A stretch of DNA of 64,000 nt, taken from NCBI GenBank assembly GCA_022496805.1, contig CM040100.1:20613009-20677008 (forward strand), read 5' to 3'. Position 1 is the stretch's first letter. Each line of letters starts with the position of its first letter. Positions 35,368 to 46,297 of this stretch are shown piece after piece. This stretch comes from Pohlia nutans. Lineage: Eukaryota > Streptophyta > Bryopsida > Bryales > Mniaceae. Both the position numbers and the translations under genes were made by a program. Below the pieces are notes generated by a model, which saw only the letters and a program-made list of their open reading frames with translations, was not told the DNA's origin and did no database searches.

Positions 35368-35886
35368 TGAAGATTAGCCTAGGTTGCTCTTTACACCACG
35401 TCCCTCCAAGTTCAGATTCACCTGTTGTGTACTGTTTCGGTGTTTTATAATCTTATTCAAAAGTTGAATATTGTTGTGTACCTATCAAGCTTGTTTGAGC
35501 ACGTCCAGATCTCCAATTCGCAGTGTGTTTTGATCATTCTTTCCCAAGTTCATACATCTCGAATTCCTGTCTATCCCAACTTTGTGAAGATTTAGAGCTC
35601 AAGGAATTCGGATCAGACATTAGACAGATGAACAAAAAATAAAATTGCAGAAAGGTCATGCTCATTAGAACGTGGACTAATTATGCGAACAACGAACAAG
35701 CGCTGATACTGGCAAATGCCACGAAAGACAAAGGGACTCTTGAACTACCTACATATGTAACTAGTATTGTAAATGTGTACGAAGCTAAACACTAGTCTAA
35801 ACTGTTTGCTTTTAATTTCAAATCCTACACTGAACTGTGACGTGGAGCCTCCAAGAACCAGGGAAGCAGCGTACTTACAGGCTAAA

Positions 35887-37467
35887 CTAATCTCGCTTGT
35901 CTTCTTCTAAGTCATCATCCAGACTAAACACATCAGTATTGATGGGCTTCCGTTCCTTTGCGTCAGGTTTGGCCCCGCCTTTCTCAACCTCAACGACCAG
36001 GGTTGTTGGTTTATTTGCTGTCGTAGTTGCAGTAAGTCCAACAGCCTCCTCCTCATCAAAATCCTCCCCGACTTCTTCAGAGTATGCATATCGTGTTGAG
36101 TTTTGTGATGGAGCCCACAAAACACAAATCACGCCGAGGAGAACGAATGCAAGAACATACCAGAAGGCCGGAATGATCCAGAAGCTCTGCCAGCGCTCAC
36201 CGAATGGATCAGTTGCTTTGAAGTATAATTCATAGCCTATCCATAACACAGAAATTACAACAGCCAAGGCAAGGGAGTTCGTGAACTTTCTGTAAAGCTC
36301 AAGCTTGGCGAATCTTCTTCGAGCCTGCAACTTCTCCAAAGTCCGTGACAAAGAGGTGAAGATCCACAGAATGAAGAACGCATCAAGCATTGCCACTGGC
36401 AAGACCAAAAACAGTCGTTCTTTTCCAGGAGGATCGTTGATGGTGTTCACATTCTCAACCACATCCAAAGACTCGGCAGCCAAAAAGTAAGTTGCTCCCA
36501 GAAGCATAACCTTTGAGGTTAGCCCACCAAGAGTGGGACGCACCACACCAAATCCCATGGAGACAACCAGGATCAGTAGCCTAGAGACGGTTTTCTTCAC
36601 AGCCCCTACAGTGACGGCCCACATTGTGATTCCCATTGGCCTAAACCCAGTCATGTTGAAATTGAGATACTCAAAGTACCACAGCGCCATCTCAGCCATC
36701 CCCAAAGCAATCACTGCACTGATACAGTTCTGAAGCTGCAGTATATCCTTCCAGTTCCTCATGTACTGAAGGAACCAGAGCACTCCCAGGAACCCGTAAG
36801 CAAGAGCCATGAACGCATAAAAAGAAATAAAAGGCGACATTCTTCCGGGTAAGTAACCCATGGGATTCTTCCAGACAGTGTGTCCTTCCACAGTCAACCC
36901 TTCTAATTCACGCTCACAGGCGACGAAAATAAGCGTGTACATGCCCGTTTTCGTGATGTTCACCTGTTGGATATCCAAGCTTGCCTCCCTGTTGCTACCT
37001 GTAAATCGGGTAGCAATCGATTTAGGCCAGCCATCCATATCTTGATCGATTATGACACTACCTTCCTTACATCCTGTGCTTTTGGCAAGATCCGCGGTGC
37101 AACACAGAGCTAATCTTCCACCATAAGCACCATGGTCACCAATTTTGCCCTTGTCGCGAACCTCCACAATTATAGCTTCTACCTGAGAATTAGTGGATCC
37201 ATCTTCATGCTTGGCAGCAGCTTCAGCACTCCGTGTGAAGGTGACCGACTCAAACAAGATGAACGATCTCCCATTGGCTGCACCTTTTCCTTGCACGTGC
37301 TCAGACGAGGCATAGAGACCCTCATTTCCACCCCAGTAAATGAATGCATTGCTCTCAGGCAAAAATTTGGCATTTTTGTATGCGTGAATCGACGCTTCCA
37401 CTTGCAGCGCTAGTAACAGAAGCCCCAAGAACAGCAACCACGTTGGCATACACCCAACCCCCTTCAT
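35887..37467 (-). CDS. GOST/GPR107-like seven-transmembrane protein
   Basis: The intronless 526-residue frame matches the plant lung-seven-transmembrane receptor family (GOST, GPR107/108 relatives), which work in Golgi and endosomal membranes. Residues 1-25 are a signal peptide. A lumenal domain runs to about 210 with paired cysteines (122-123, 133, 184) and begins SIHAYKNAKF...NEGLYAS as in plant members. Hydrophobic segments lie near 211-234, 245-267, 279-310, 318-334, 352-373, 396-416 and 430-451. The family motif GFGVVRPTLGG is at 305-315, and LWAPSQNSTRYAY (450-462) follows the last segment. The cytosolic tail is acidic. The length is normal. Translation could start at Met-1 or Met-7. 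A leader intron probably precedes it (acceptor at 37491). The assignment to the family is firm, the cargo role is not known. Confidence 0.93.
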   Translation of the reverse strand: MKGVGCMPTWLLFLGLLLLALQVEASIHAYKNAKFLPESNAFIYWGGNEGLYASSEHVQGKGAANGRSFILFESVTFTRSAEAAAKHEDGSTNSQVEAIIVEVRDKGKIGDHGAYGGRLALCCTADLAKSTGCKEGSVIIDQDMDGWPKSIATRFTGSNREASLDIQQVNITKTGMYTLIFVACERELEGLTVEGHTVWKNPMGYLPGRMSPFISFYAFMALAYGFLGVLWFLQYMRNWKDILQLQNCISAVIALGMAEMALWYFEYLNFNMTGFRPMGITMWAVTVGAVKKTVSRLLILVVSMGFGVVRPTLGGLTSKVMLLGATYFLAAESLDVVENVNTINDPPGKERLFLVLPVAMLDAFFILWIFTSLSRTLEKLQARRRFAKLELYRKFTNSLALAVVISVLWIGYELYFKATDPFGERWQSFWIIPAFWYVLAFVLLGVICVLWAPSQNSTRYAYSEEVGEDFDEEEAVGLTATTTANKPTTLVVEVEKGGAKPDAKERKPINTDVFSLDDDLEEDKRD

Positions 37468-37490
37468 CGTGAGCCTTCAAGTTCTAATTT

Positions 37491-38842
37491 CTGCACAGAT
37501 CAATGCTCAGGTCAGAGACCTTTTTTCCGCATCACGATAATGCTATCTCAAGATGGTACAAAATTGAAAACTGTCTCACGTACATTCATAAGATTAGGTT
37601 TCTCCAAATTATAAACTCAGAAAAGACCATCCAGAGCCCGAACACAAAGCCAGATTTGACTTAACGGATTATGAAAGCGAGCAATGAGCATGAAAAGAAG
37701 ATATCGAAGTTCTAAACCTATTCGTAATAGACAGCAGGCCACATCCATCGACGGGATAATTGAGGCATGTTCTAAAATAAAATAAAATTTCCAAGGGGAA
37801 CTATTAAGTAAACCGGGCGTAGATTCTACGCTGTAAGCATAAGATCGATGAATATCAGTCCGAACTTTCACTACAATCGCGAGACTAAAACAGAATTGAA
37901 CGCCATTTGTCCAGGAGGAAATTGGTTGCAAGGCATGAGCGCTACATTCAAAGAACTGAACGTCCGAAGCCTCAAAATACCAGATCTAGGAGACCCGAGA
38001 GAGCACGAATCTGCAACTCCAGCTTCATCTCACAAATATCTACTTACAGGGAAACCACATGCCAACAGAAACCTGTAGAAAGCACGTAATAGCAGCCCGA
38101 ATCAAGGAGCACACCCGGAGTTTCCACAAAATAACTCCAGTGTCTACACTAAATGCCTCTACTCTTCAAAGCAGTTCTTATAGAACAGAGTGTGGCCTAT
38201 GATCTAAGATAATGCCTCAACAGATCGTCAAACCTTATCAAAAAAATTATAACTCGCAACCACAGTCAAATTCGTCGTTAAAATGGCTACGATCAACAGC
38301 CGGAAAACTAAACAGAAAAGCGCCTAGCAAATTACAACACATTGACTAAACTTACAACGTACAACAGCAAATTACACCGGACTAAACTTAAGGATCAATT
38401 GAAGTCCAACCTAAGACCGAGAATACAAACACCGCTTCAGCACCATTTCCACCAAAACCAATGCAAGTAGTGCTTAAAACCACTTCTACCACCCGGATCT
38501 ACACTCCAGCTCGAGCACAAAGCACAAACCCCTGGAGCTCAAACGCATCAACTTACCAGGCTTTAAAAAACGCAAAACTTCATCATATTTCGCTCTATTT
38601 GTCTCTAAAAGACCGCATCCGCAAGACGAAGCAAGAGAAGAACTCTAGAGCACACACTCCATTAATTTGAACCTCCAACCTAAGACCGAGAATTCGAACG
38701 CCAATTCGTTACGAACACCACTCTCTAACCTCGAGACCAATGCAGGGTGTTTAAAAAACATCATAAGAACCCGGATCTACGCCCTGGAAACCTCGAGCTC
38801 CAGCGACAAAGCACAAGCTCTATAAGAAACGTATCAACTTAC
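37491..38842 (-). other. Probable leader intron of the GOST gene
   Basis: On the minus strand, CTGTGCAG ends at 37491, 24 bases before the GOST start codon, and a good donor GTAAGTTGATACG begins at 38842. A second, equally good donor GTAAGTTGATGCG begins at 38556. The interval has no other gene. Which donor is used, or both, cannot be told from sequence. Confidence 0.5.
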
Positions 38843-38960
38843 CAGGCTAACAAGAAAAGCAATACTCCGCCAATTTTCGCTCTATTTGTCTCCACGAAAC
38901 CGCATCCGCAAGAAGAAGCCAGAGAAGCAATCTACAGCAGCACGAGGTCTCGAATCCCGG
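38461..38960 (-). repeat. Duplicated leader exon of the GOST gene
   Basis: Two copies about 286 bp apart share CGGATCTAC, CTCGAG, ACAAAGCACAA, TATCAACTTACCAGGCT (or GCATCAACTTACCAGGCT), TTTCGCTCTATTTGTCTC and CCGCATCCGCAAGA. On the minus strand each copy ends at the same donor, AGCCTG followed by GTAAGTTGAT, so a whole non-coding exon with its splice site has been duplicated. Confidence 0.75.
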
Positions 38961-39379
38961 CGACGAATCCACATCCCCGAGCCCTGGAAAACGCATGCAA
39001 GCTTCGGCCAAGACTTGGCGCCAGCTCTGGAAGCGAGAGCGCCAAACCCTAGCGGGCTAGTGACTAGTACGACGGCCTAGTCACTCATTCATTTACTTTA
39101 CCGCTGATCTTTTTCCCCCTGTTTTCACTCCCAGTATTTGGGATAATTACACCCGCTCGGCCGTTTTTATTTATGTGAGCTGTTAGTTGTTAGTTTTTAC
39201 CGCGTCCGTCAGTGTCCCCTGTGGTCGGTTGAGCTTCACGTTGCCCATCATGTTCCCATTTTGCTCATTCAAGTTGGGTAATGATAAGTTACACAATTCA
39301 TTAGGGGACTTACAATACACTCAAGCCTCTCTAATTGCACACTTTCTAAGCTTAATTGAGCGGTCTGGAATGACCTTAA
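38961..39379. other. Probable GOST promoter and intergenic DNA
   Basis: A GC-richer end (38961-39070, including AAACCCTAGCGGGCTAGT) is the likely promoter start for the minus-strand gene. Beyond it I see nothing definite. Confidence 0.35.
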
Positions 39380-39620
39380 ACTACCTAGGTGATAGCTAGG
39401 AGGTGGGCTCCCCTTAGGGGTGCTTATTAGTACCGAAGAGGGCGGCGGTTTGATTCTGGTCGAATGCACGTCGAGAGGGCTAATACTTCCATGTTTGGTA
39501 AGAACCCCGAGCATGACGGGGATGGCTCCTGGACATCTTGTTAATGTGGGGGCGTCGCTCTTAGTAAGAAATGATTAGGAGCTTTGGGTCCAATCCAGAT
39601 ATTGTAAGAAGAAAAATCCA
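39380..39620 (+). mobile_element. Possible degenerate tRNA-derived SINE
   Basis: GATAGCTAGGAGGTGGG resembles a box A promoter, and 60 bp further GGTTTGATTCTGG resembles box B (two mismatches). It is GC-rich compared with its surroundings and followed by an A-rich end (AAGAAGAAAAATCC). The boxes are imperfect and I see no flanking direct repeats, so this is tentative. Confidence 0.3.
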
Positions 39621-40669
39621 ATAAATCACCCGCGGGGGAGTACTAGAAACATGTTCTCTTCATTCACAATGTGATGTTTGTAATCTGTTGTTGTGCAATG
39701 GAAATAAAGCATCCATTTGTTTTAAAAAAATAAATTATGTAATCGAGCAAATTCTTTGTAATAAGGCCATCTAAAATTGAATTTGGTGAAAATTTCACTA
39801 CAAATAAGAATCAAGTGGAATGATTATTTTTTAGAAAAAAATGTATTGATAAATAACATCTAAAAATAATTGTTTTAGAGTTGTAAAGTCATGTACATGT
39901 GCATAGACTATACCACAACTAATCAAAATTGGCTCATGATTGGACCTAACCAAATAAAAAAATTGCCAAAATTGATTACATAGTAAGTGTTTTTTTATGC
40001 AAATGAATTGGATTTAGTATTGTTCGTCAATGAAATGGCATTGATTGATTATACATTTGTCGTAGAGTTTGATAGTGGGAAGGCAATTGTTATAGCATAG
40101 AAATGCTTTCGACATATGATACGACACATTAAAATTGATATGGCAATAAAGATGTTTGTGTTCATTGTTTGAGAACTAAGATAAAACACCCATTTCGATA
40201 AAAGTGCACATGCCCCTCTAAAATTGCACATTGTAAATTTTTCGGTAGAACAATGGATGAACTGGAAAAGCATAAACATTGTTTGGAAATATATGCTAAA
40301 GAATGATGTAGTTCTTGAATTGAAAATTTGCCAACTTTTGTGAAGAACACAAAATAATCATAGTAAAAGTATATTGCAACCATACAAGCTACAATACACC
40401 AAAATTTACATACCATTTATTAAATTGAAGGTAATGGTAGTTTTACCACCATATAGCAAATATAATAAAACATTTGCAATTCTATTCTCCATAAGTCATC
40501 ATGTCTGGCCGAGTTGTTATCCACACTAACTTTGTGTTGCCCAACTCATCATCTCCAAACGGTTGTAGACTTGTAGAGATGAATTTTCTCACCTATAGGA
40601 ATCCATTCATAAAATGCACAAAAGATGATCCTTGAACACTTCCCGCGCACTTCTTTGCACGCTTCTCAC
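39621..40669. other. Intergenic, no gene seen
   Basis: AT-rich sequence with no credible gene or complete element. Overlapping minus-strand frames at 40049-40416 look like chance. Confidence 0.5.
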
Positions 40670-41037
40670 AACAAAATAAAATATGGAAAATTTAGGCATA
40701 TGCTAGTAACTCTGCAATACTTGCATCTCAAAAAAAAAGAATATGGGAGAGTTAGGCATGTGCCTAACCCCCAACACTTGCAGTTAAAAACAAAACAAAA
40801 TATGAGAGGATTAGGCATATGCCTAACCTTCCAACACTTGCAATTGCAATAACATAAAATACGGGAGGGTTGGGTATATATCTAACTCCAACATTTGTAA
40901 TTCACATAAAAAGAAAATATGGGAGGGTTAGACATATGCCTAACCCTCGAATACTCGAATACTTGCATCTCAAAAAAATTTAAAATACGAGAGGATTAGA
41001 CATATACCTAAATCCCAAATACTTGCATCTCAAAAAT
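40670..41037. repeat. About 59-bp tandem array with a palindromic core
   Basis: Six units, most spaced 58-59 bp (last 66), each hold a variant of GTTAGGCATATGCCTAAC (cores near 40694, 40752, 40811, 40870, 40928, 40994) preceded by AATAYGGGAGGG and followed by AACACTTGCA and an A-rich stretch. The core is self-complementary. Isolated or inverted members occur at 41651 and 44957-45110. Confidence 0.9.
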
Positions 41038-41259
41038 TTAACCCCTAATGGGCCAAGTGTTCTAACTAGGACATTTACAAAACCGGTTTAGGGTTTAGGG
41101 TTTAGGATAGATTTTAGACTTAGTTTAATATTAGTGGGTAGATTTTAGACTTGCAATGGTCCTCTCATGTGTACCTCATGTACATCTGAGCCATACTAAT
41201 ATCTACTTTTGAAGCTAGGATCTACTTTTGTTCAAAGGGTTGGTGCGTTTAGGGGTTAA
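41038..41259. mobile_element. Composite TTAA element (start of M-type, end of G-type)
   Basis: The left end TTAACCCCTAATGGGCCAAG then TGTTCTAACTAGGACATT matches the element at 57887. The right part (TGCAATGGTCCTCTCATGTG through GTGCGTTTAGGGGTTAA) matches subfamily G in inverted orientation. The junction falls near the TTTAGGG run at 41086-41107, so this looks like a recombined or deleted copy. Confidence 0.7.
41086..41107 (+). repeat. Interstitial telomere-type run (TTTAGGG)3
   Basis: GGTTTAGGGTTTAGGGTTTA contains three TTTAGGG heptamers in a row. This is the plant telomere sequence, here at an internal site and at the apparent junction of two different element halves. It is too short to be a telomere. 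Confidence 0.8.
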
Positions 41260-41489
41260 TGACTATAGATTCCATTTGTGGATTTCCAACGCTTATAGGG
41301 TTTGTAAGCTGCGAGCCATCAGTCAATAGTTCTATGATAGGGTTTTCTATTATGTAATTTTTCTATGATGTAACCTAACCTTTCACATCCTTGAATGGTC
41401 TTCCCATGACTATTTTATTCTGTCGTCGAAGGCCCATTATTTGAAGTAACCTAGTTTTTTACGTCTTTTCAATTTCATGGCCTTTCATG
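41260..41489 (+). repeat. Left arm of a long-range inverted repeat
   Basis: The segment GACTATAGATTCCATTTGTG ... CTATGATGTAACCTAACCTT ... CATCCTTGAATGG ... CAATTTCATGGCCTTTCA is found inverted and moderately diverged at 47191-47424. The pair encloses about 5.7 kb. Confidence 0.8.
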
Positions 41490-43156
41490 TGCAGAGAGAA
41501 GCAAAGCGCTAATTTTTAAAATGGTAATTCATGTTTATAATTTTGATTTTGATTTTGATTCTTTTTAGTAATCATTAGCACTATGTACGCAATTGGTATT
41601 TCGTCACTAATAGTGTGAAGACAAGCGGAGCCCTGGTAAAATGTGGAAGGGTTAGGCATATGCCTAACCGTATAGCACTTACAATTCAGAACAAAATAAA
41701 TTACAAGAACTTGCCACAAATTTTTAAAACTCATAAATTTATTCATAGGATATCCAAATATTTTGTATTTAGGCATTTAGTACTTTAAAATCCTCTACAA
41801 AATAGAGACAAGACCTACCTGCATTAAGAAATTCTAATCAAAACTACAAAAGCAAGTGCTCTACCTTAAAACAATCAGGTGTTCATAATTACCAATACTC
41901 ACGCATTTTGGTTGCCCTGATTTGAAATTGTTGATGAATGATGGTGAACCTTAAACCCTAAGAAATTCAAAACTTTTATAATCAAATTGATCATTTTAAA
42001 ACCATGAATATTTTGTTCCTTTAGAAATTGAACAAAACTAAATAAAAGAAGAGGAAAAAGAAAAGAAAAAAGAAAAAAGAAAAGAAAAAAAGATTGAAGT
42101 TCTTCCTCTCTAGTTTTTGGTCTTCAGTTCTTCGTCTTCAGTTCATCTTTTCTTCTTCCTTTTACGTGAATGTGTGCAAGAGGTTGCTCAAGTTCTACAA
42201 CAAAGCATCGAGCTATGGAAGCGATGTTGCATCCACTCCACCTTTGCCTTCATCACAGCGGTACATTACTCCACCATCCTCGGTTCCTCAAATACAAAGC
42301 CTCGAGCCGGTGGTTCTTGTTGTTGCGCAGAATCCCGACGAACTCTTTGTGCATGTGCTTCGGCCTCCAATCGTTGGAACAACGACGACCAGAGTAACCC
42401 CTCGTCGCCATGAAACGCCTCTCAAGTTCTGTTGCTGCCAAGCCGTGGAGGCCAAGTGCAAATTAGGGTTTCGACTTTCAGCCAAATCACTGCGTTAATA
42501 GAGGCCACGTAACAACGTACACATCCGTGAAGCATTTCACTGCAGATGGTTGGTAGTGTAACTCTTGCCCAACGGAAGGTGATGCATATATCCCACTTTG
42601 TATTTGAAGCGCCAAGAAGCTCCAGCAGATTAATGTGGTGAAAAGTAGATCTGATCCTTAATTGCTCAAGTCATAGAGGGTCGATCGAGATGCTAGAACA
42701 GTATGTACGTGAGTGCTAATTGAGATATCTGCCTACTTGGTGCGTGCTAGTGACTGAGTTACTTGGTTCGTGCTAGTGACTGAGTTACCGAAGTTAGCTG
42801 ACTCCGTTACTACTCAAAATCCCAAACAACTCCTTACACATGCGCTCCTCCAATCACTGGAACAACGGTGACTATAGCATGCATATAATGAAACACTTGA
42901 AGCGGGAGACACCGGTTTTGAGGACATTGCAATGATTTATTGATTTTATTTTTGGTTGAAAGAAATGAAACGAAATGAGTTATGACTTTTAGATCTTGTG
43001 TCTTTATTGGAAAGAATATCGTTACAATTTTTGAGCATGTACCTAGGTTACAAAGAATGAAACAAAGTTCTGACTTTTGAACGCAGGCCTTGGTTCTAAC
43101 TTTTTCTAAAAACATTGTAAGTGATGGGGTTCATTTTGAGATATTGCAAGTGATAT
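41490..43156. other. Mostly non-coding; weak candidate frame at 42094-42498
   Basis: The interval 42080-42500 is GC-richer and open for 134 codons on the plus strand, starting MKFFLSSFWSSVLRLQFIFS, with other frames open as well. Part of it (GCATGTGCTTCGGCCTCCAA TCGTTGGAACAACG) recurs diverged at 42840-42870, which suggests repeat-derived sequence rather than a gene. No domain is recognised. Another palindrome-core copy is at 41651-41668. Confidence 0.3.
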
Positions 43157-43174
43157 GGGGGGGGGGGGGGGGGG
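43157..43174 (+). repeat. G18 homopolymer
   Basis: Eighteen consecutive G residues, followed by CGCCGGG and then an extended G/A-rich strand (GAGGGGGAGGGGGAGGG, 43209-43225). The purine bias continues to about 43265. Confidence 0.9.
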
Positions 43175-43254
43175 CGCCGGGACCTACTCTAAGCTAAAAA
43201 GGCAAAAAGAGGGGGAGGGGGAGGGAAAAAAGGAAAAAGGAGGGGGAGGAGGAA

Positions 43255-43625
43255 AAATGAGAAAAATATATAATTAAGCGTTGAGATCTCCTTGACCGTG
43301 CGTCTGCTGGTCATGTTTTTGGTACCGTTGGAAAGCTCTTGACGAGGAGAGGTGCACCAAAGTCATTTTGTTGCATTTAGAGGTACATTGTGAGAGTTTT
43401 AAAAAAAAATTGAGTGATTTTTGACATCATAAATTGAAGTAAATTATGAAAAATTAAAATTGGAAGTTTTTGATGTCATTCTTGGCATCGTCAAAAAGCT
43501 CTCTATGAGTAGGCATGCAACAAAGTCATTTTGTAGCTTTTGGATCTATGGTGTAAAAGTTATGGATTCTTAATTAAATTTCCTCACCATAAATTAAAAT
43601 AATATTATGGATAAATGAATCTAAA
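43255..43625. repeat. Dispersed repeat, inverted relative at 57550-57870
   Basis: Shares phrases with the inverse of 57550-57870: GTTGAGATCT, TTGGAAAGCTCTTGA, TTCTTGGCAT, and the pattern AAAGTTATGGATT followed by a CACCATAAATTGAA-like string. The two are clearly related but diverged. No coding capacity or defined ends are seen. Confidence 0.6.
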
Positions 43626-44932
43626 AATAAAATAAAAAGCAAAAGCGTGGCTAAATCACATCACACGGCCACACTGGTTGTTTTCTGTAAGTCAAACATA
43701 AAAGAATTATAGTGATCTTTAATTTTAAAAAGAAAACAACAAAAAACAACTTTGTTAGTGTTTAAAGTGAAAATTTTGTTTTTAATTGAATTTGTAAATT
43801 AAATAAAATTTCCTTAAATAATTAAATTGATCTTGAATAGGAATTTAAAATATCAAATTAAACTTTGATCTATTTTATTTTTTCATTTTAACTTTGATTT
43901 TTTTTAATGTTTTAGGGTATTCTAAAAACAAGAATACAATATTAAATCATTTAGCATTGTTGGAAAAAAAACAACATTCAATATTGATAAAGTTGATTGT
44001 AAATTCTATATAATAAATGAGATCACCTAAATTGAAGTGAAAATAAATAAAATTATGTAGTAATGTGAAGGATATACAAAATGATTACAATAAGAGTTGT
44101 CATTTTATTTCTACAAAGAAGCATGTGTTGAATTTGTTGCTACGTATAAAAAATGAAAACCAATGCTCTGTAAAATTCATCAATATGACAATTAAATTCT
44201 CCTTATCATCATAGTTTTACATATGTGATAAAACTTATATACCGGTATTGAATGAAACGCATAAATAGATCATGCCAAGGTTTTTTGGAAATTATAAGTT
44301 GTTTTTGTTGAATTTCACATAAATTATTTTTTGAAATTGCCAAAATGATGAAAAATTACCAATTTTTACCCATCTTAATATTATGAGTGATCAAGCGTGA
44401 GATTTGGAAGAAGAAAGAATTGGTCTTGTGATTGAATTCATTTTAAGTCACTCCCAAGTAATATTGGATAAGAAGATCTTGCAAGCTCATGTGAATTCTC
44501 CCTACATATTTTTCAGTAGATTTCGGTGCACAATTGAGCATAGAAAATGATTTTATTTTAAAATGTTTTTAACTAAGAAATGTTAGAAGGCCAAGTCGTC
44601 TTCCACGCCCAAAAACAATTTTGTGATTTGAAGTTTTTATGAATGAGATATGGACAAATTTCAGTAAGGTAGTGAAGAATGTGCATGAGTTGAATAATAA
44701 GAAAATGTGTTATGATCAGACTTTCGAGGCTCAATTGTGCATAGTAGACCAACTTATTTTGAACATTGATCAGCAAAGAAAATTTTCACAATCAAGCAAT
44801 CTTTCACCTCCAAAAAGAATTTTGTGATTTGGAGTTTTTATGCTTAAGTTATGCACATTGTTGTAAAGGAGTTTAACCGGTTAACTTTAAAGCAATTGTC
44901 CTACTTTGTCCTATCCAAGAGTGAGACCCCAC
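43626..44932. other. Intergenic, no gene seen
   Basis: AT-rich. An internal repetition links 44530-44640 and 44700-44850 (TCAATTGTGCA(T)AGTAG, CCACGCCCAAAAACAATTTTG against CCTCCAAAAAGAATTTTGTG). No gene is seen. Confidence 0.45.
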
Positions 44933-44955
44933 GGGGGGGGGGGGGGGGGGGGGGG
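44933..44955 (+). repeat. G23 homopolymer
   Basis: Twenty-three consecutive G residues directly before TGGGTTAGGCATATGCC, the first unit of the palindrome array. Such tracts are slippage-prone in replication and sequencing, so the exact length should be doubted. Confidence 0.85.
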
Positions 44956-44956
44956 T

Positions 44957-45110
44957 GGGTTAGGCATATGCCTAACCCTCTCATTTTATTTTTCTAAAAA
45001 CATTGCAAGTGATGGGGGTTTAGCCATATGCCGAACCATCTCATTTTTTTGTTAAGACATTGCGAGTAATGTAGTTAGGCATATGTCTAACCCTCTCATT
45101 TAAATTATTT
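44957..45110. repeat. Palindrome-core tandem array, inverted relative to 40.7 kb
   Basis: Three units of about 58 bp with cores near 44960, 45019 and 45074 (GTTAGGCATATGCCTAAC and variants), each followed by CCTCTCATTT, an ACATTG(C)AAGTGATGG block and GGGT. This is the inverse order of the 40670-41037 units (TTGCA ... GGGAGGG core). The same block without the core is present near 43115-43155. Confidence 0.85.
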
Positions 45111-46297
45111 TGTAATAGTGCAAATGATGGGTCGGGTTGCTAGTTTGCATTTTCTCTATTGAGTCAACATAACATTACGTAGCCTTTATATACTTTGCCT
45201 TCCTTTATATGCCTTCATACACTCTGCTCATCACCTTGGAACCCCACGTGTCCGATTAGCTACTCATGAAGTTTTATTGGATGTGGAATATGCCACACCA
45301 TCTACTATAGGGCTAGATAGAGTCACTGCATGCTACTCAATGTTATGAAACTTCATAATCAATCCATTTGAAAAAAGTCATACATATTTATGATTCGAAA
45401 TGAATATATTATCGTATTGGTAATAGTGGTAACAATTCAATGTTAAAAAATTTAAGAAAAAAAAATCTTGTGAATTCTTTTCATTAGTCTTTTCACGTGT
45501 GTTTTAATTTCTCAAAAAAAAAATGCCAAAAATCAAAGTGCACATGCTCTTGTGCACTTTTAACGAAACATGTGTTTTTTTGTAAAAATCAACATTCTGT
45601 TGATTTGAATAGTGCGATGACCAAAATTTTAGTGAATCCGAAATCTTTTTGGAACCTTTGGCATCTTTTGGCATCTTTTGGAATATATTATAATAGTTTA
45701 AAATCTATTGGAATATTCTAGAATCTTTGAAATCTTTTGCAATTTATGGACTCGACTTCGTACGTTTATAAGATTTTGGAATGTTCTTATACCATAGCAG
45801 TAGGGCAAGGTTGGTATATTGATGCCAAATAATTAATTAACCCTCGAAACCATGAATCATGATTTCAAACCATTTTCCACTTTTGAGTAGGCCCTTTTTT
45901 ATACAATATTTGTTGAATACAATTCTTGTACAAGATGTGAATTTTTTAATAAACTTATGTTTCACTATCAAGTTAATGCTTAGATTTTTTTGATCAATTC
46001 AAGTTGCAATTAAAAAGTTATTTTTCAAAAGGTGATTTTTTTAGTTTTAGGCAATTTCGGGCACCCATGACAAATAGATCCAATTGGTTTTAAATTCTTT
46101 ATACAAACTTTTAACAAGATTGTGAACATAATCCCCAAAGTTGAAAAACATCGAAGCACAAAATTATGACTTTCAAAATAATTTAAAAATTTAAACCACC
46201 CTCATTTGGGCAACATTTGAAACACCATAGTTGAAGTTCTATGTACTCTGAAAGTTTTTTTTAACTTAATCATTCACAATTAAAAAAAAAAAAAAAA
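45111..46297. other. Intergenic, one dispersed repeat
   Basis: The stretch 45220-45350 (TCTGCTCATCACCTTGGA ... GTGGAATATGCCACACCATC ... CTCAATGTTATGAAAC) is the inverse of the inserted element at 25016-25177. A TTAACCCTCG start at 45837 has no partner. Otherwise AT-rich with no gene. Confidence 0.5.

Noticed and set aside
41086..41107. Telomere end
   Set aside because: Only three TTTAGGG units in the middle of repeats, with unique sequence on both sides.
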